Source: Nemertoderma westbladi
Taxonomy: Eukaryota; Xenacoelomorpha; Nemertodermatida; Nemertodermatidae
Assembly: GCA_032718475.1 (NCBI GenBank)
Contig: JAUCBJ010007785.1
Coordinates: 161,476 to 225,475 of the forward strand
DNA: 64,000 nt
Direction: 5' to 3'
Shown here piece by piece: positions 61,741-64,000 of the stretch (position 1 is the stretch's first letter; each line of letters begins with the position of its first letter). A program made the position numbers and the translations under genes. The notes beneath the pieces were generated by a model, which saw only the letters and a list, made by a program, of their open reading frames with translations, was not told the DNA's origin and made no database searches.

Positions 61741-62752
61741 CGCCTTTGAATCCTCCGCACTCCCTTCGTCGCTAACCCCCCAATGCGCCCGCCGCGCTTA
61801 CCGGTAACCTAGCCCTCCATCAGAATGAATAGCTGCCGTAGCGTCACATGCAAATCTCAAAGTCTGACAGTCTAAGGAATCCCGTAGGATTATTGTGTCG
61901 AAAGGAATCACATAGAACCATTTACTAAAGGGTAGAAATCATAGTTCCAATTTGTAATTAACAGTAATCGTTGGGATTGATTGAGAAACACAAACAAGAA
62001 TCAACAGAAATTGCAAATTAGCGAATCATTGCAAGAAAATGGGCAATAATGGTACACAAAACTAAGCATCAAAATGTAATAGTTGAACAGTGATAAGGCT
62101 GGGTGGTGTGGTAATAAGGGATAAGGTGTGCTGAAGGGCAATAATGGTACAGACACACCGGCAAAACGCCAATTTATAGGTGATTTGAGAAGGGTGATGC
62201 AATCAATCTCTCATTGGCTCCCCAATCCGAGCTATCATTAGACCAACCTGGAAGCAGTTAGGCCAATAAGAGAGCTGGATTGTGAACCTATTGCTCCCTG
62301 AAATCGCAAATTGTCACCATAAAAGGTAATTTTCCCAATGCTTAATTTGGCGGTACTAATAATATCATGCACAAATGTTAATTTAGCGCAATTATAGAGA
62401 AAATTAAAACCAGTAGCTAGCCCCATCAAGGCTAATAACAGCAAGCCCATATCCAGGATCCAACAAGAACTTGCTACCCTGGAACTATCTACTTATATCC
62501 TATTACAAAATTACATAGGTAGGGCTACATACTATACAAAATGGATGAGTTCAAAATATATGGGCGTTTCAATTTCCTTATCTAAATGTCATTGCGCGTT
62601 ATGCCTTATCTAAATAATTATACTGCATCACGGACTAATATATGATACTATATAATGGACGAATATACTATACTGTATGATGGACTAATATATGTACAGT
62701 ATAACGGACTAATATATTACATAATGTAGGTACAGCGACATATACAGTAACA
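61741..62752 (-). repeat. BEL-2 LTR, right (5') copy
   Basis: 1012 bp, matching 45861-46872 with about 13 differences by eye. The seven bases TGTTGCT present at the outer end of the left LTR are missing at the inner end here. Confidence 0.88.
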
Positions 62753-64000
62753 CCACATCATACTACATTACCCCGAAGGATCAATCAAATCATGTCACAT
62801 GTCTAATTTTTTGCACAATGTAATTTTATCATATCATACGAAATAAATATTTTGAAGATAATACGAGTAAAATGAGATTATTATGACGGTTTGCCGTAAT
62901 TAACGTTGTCATCGGAGACACAGCAGTCAACATTTAATTAAAAAACAACAAGAGATGTTGTTTTTTGAGATATTTCAAATTATAACTTATCACTGAACTG
63001 AACTAGACTGTAATTGAAACTGACAACAATCTTATTGTATTACATAGCTTCATTCTTGTTCAAAACTTTATTTCATTAAATATTCTTCTGTGGCGGCAGC
63101 ATGTTATATAACTAGAATATATAAAAACTAATGCTGTACTGGCTAAAGCCTAGGTAACAGTTGCTGGTTGCCCGGCAACATATAACAACAATCAGGAGAT
63201 ATCAGACTTAGGATGTTCGATTGTTCCTACCGGTAACTTTATTTGCAATAAATTAATATTTGGCAAGTCACACTACATACTACAGTATCAGACTATGGAA
63301 TGAGTTGCTGCACTTAATTATTAATGACCTAACTCACTTCGCCCTTAGGCAAATGCAAAACTAATGTGCTGTAATGTAATGTAAGCAACACGCCACGCTC
63401 TCTGTTCCAAATTTCATTACGAATTGTTCGAAATATTGACTTTTTCGTAAAGAAAATACATGGAGATAAATGGGTTTAAATTTCAAGGAAAAATTAAAAT
63501 TTTCCCGCTATTTTAGATAATACTATATTTCTTGTTTCGTCAAGAACTATACAAGAAATGAAATGAAATTCAACGAAATTTTCCAAATCACTAAAAATGT
63601 AACAAATAAAACAACCATTATTTAGCAATTGTATTCATATCTTTACCTTGAGAGCCTTTCTGGTGAAAATGGCCTTATTCAATTCATTAAGTTGCTACCC
63701 ACTTACAATAAGTAGACGTAAATAATCGCAACATAATACTATTTTATTTAATATATTACAGTATATTGTTATGTCTAATTGTGACATTCTAATCATTAGG
63801 CCCTAGTTCGAACCCTAATGGGAGCAGCATTGTTTTGGCTGTTCTTTTAAATGCTAAAACAGAGCAACATCACATTCACGCAGCAAACGTGTAAAACAGC
63901 CTCAAGTTAGCAGTGACAACCTGAAGATAATTCCAGCCATACTGCCATATTGTGTGTAACAATAACAAATAATATCAACACACGAACGAACATCCCTGGG
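62753..64000. other. A+T-rich non-coding sequence
   Basis: No gene or repeat family recognised after the BEL-2 LTR. Confidence 0.4.

Larger units (their letters stand above)
45854..62752 (-). mobile_element. BEL/Pao LTR retroelement BEL-2 (pol broken)
   Basis: 16.9 kb on the minus strand: LTR 61741-62752, leader, small frames, gag-protease, reverse transcriptase, RNase H, integrase, accessory gene, purine tract, LTR 45854-46872. The LTRs differ at about 13 sites over 1012 bp by eye. pol has in-frame stops and frameshifts, while gag-protease is open over 1203 codons. The flanks (ACCAA left, CCACA right) do not form a target-site duplication, and the right LTR lacks the last 7 bp at its inner end. 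Confidence 0.85.

Noticed and set aside
45849-62757. Target-site duplication for BEL-2
   Set aside because: ACCAA and CCACA at the outer flanks do not match under any boundary I tried that keeps TG...CA ends.

Overview
This is A+T-rich invertebrate (metazoan) nuclear DNA, dominated by transposable elements. Spliceosomal exons, a tRNA-derived SINE, an RTE-like LINE, BEL/Pao and Ty3 LTR elements and a Helitron-like fragment all point to an animal genome; I cannot fix the phylum from this window. The only convincing host gene is a rhodopsin-class GPCR on the minus strand. Its exons at 27260-27467 (TM1-2), 5534-5781 (TM3-4) and 4600-4764 (TM5) have consensus splice sites and matching phases, and one intron of about 21.5 kb holds a nest of repeats.

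Layout. 0.9-4.5 kb: an apparently intact RTE-like LINE inserted in a SINE, flanked by an 11-bp duplication. 4.6-5.8 kb: two GPCR exons. 8.3-26.9 kb: a 111-bp tandem repeat array (about 27 units) split by a 15.7-kb BEL/Pao element (BEL-1, minus strand, 1171-bp LTRs, 5-bp TSD). 27.3 kb: GPCR exon. 29.1-34.0 kb: a recent, G+C-rich Ty3-type element with identical 114-bp LTRs and one 1465-codon gag-pol frame. 34.3-35.1 kb: a truncated second LINE copy. 36.0-38.8 kb: a small element with 67-bp direct repeats that carries a decayed zinc-knuckle module and a nested Helitron-like fragment. 40-43 kb: an old LTR and LINE relics. 45.9-62.8 kb: a second BEL/Pao element (BEL-2, minus strand, about 1-kb LTRs) with a broken pol.

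The most interesting system is the accessory gene that both BEL elements carry downstream of gag-pol. In BEL-1 it is an 1143-codon frame plus a 260-codon frame separated by one in-frame TGA; in BEL-2 it is the same gene broken by frameshifts and one in-frame TGA. Both copies contain a region that reads like a DEDDy-type (RNase D/WRN/EXD family) 3'-5' exonuclease fold: D-x-E, a second Asp after a conserved Gly-containing strand, and Y-x3-E in place of the usual Y-x3-D. This is followed by CCHC zinc knuckles with fixed spacing. A third copy of the zinc-knuckle part lies in the 36-38 kb element. BEL-1 has lost reverse transcriptase and integrase and has a mutated protease Asp, yet keeps the accessory gene almost intact.

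Two nucleotide-level signals are also unexplained. A short palindrome, consensus CAAACCYGYGGGTTTGG, occurs eight times across BEL-2 in different reading frames, with one copy showing compensatory change. Perfect 5' splice-donor words (AG|GTAAGT) are strongly concentrated on the coding strand of gag in both elements and absent from the BEL-1 accessory gene.
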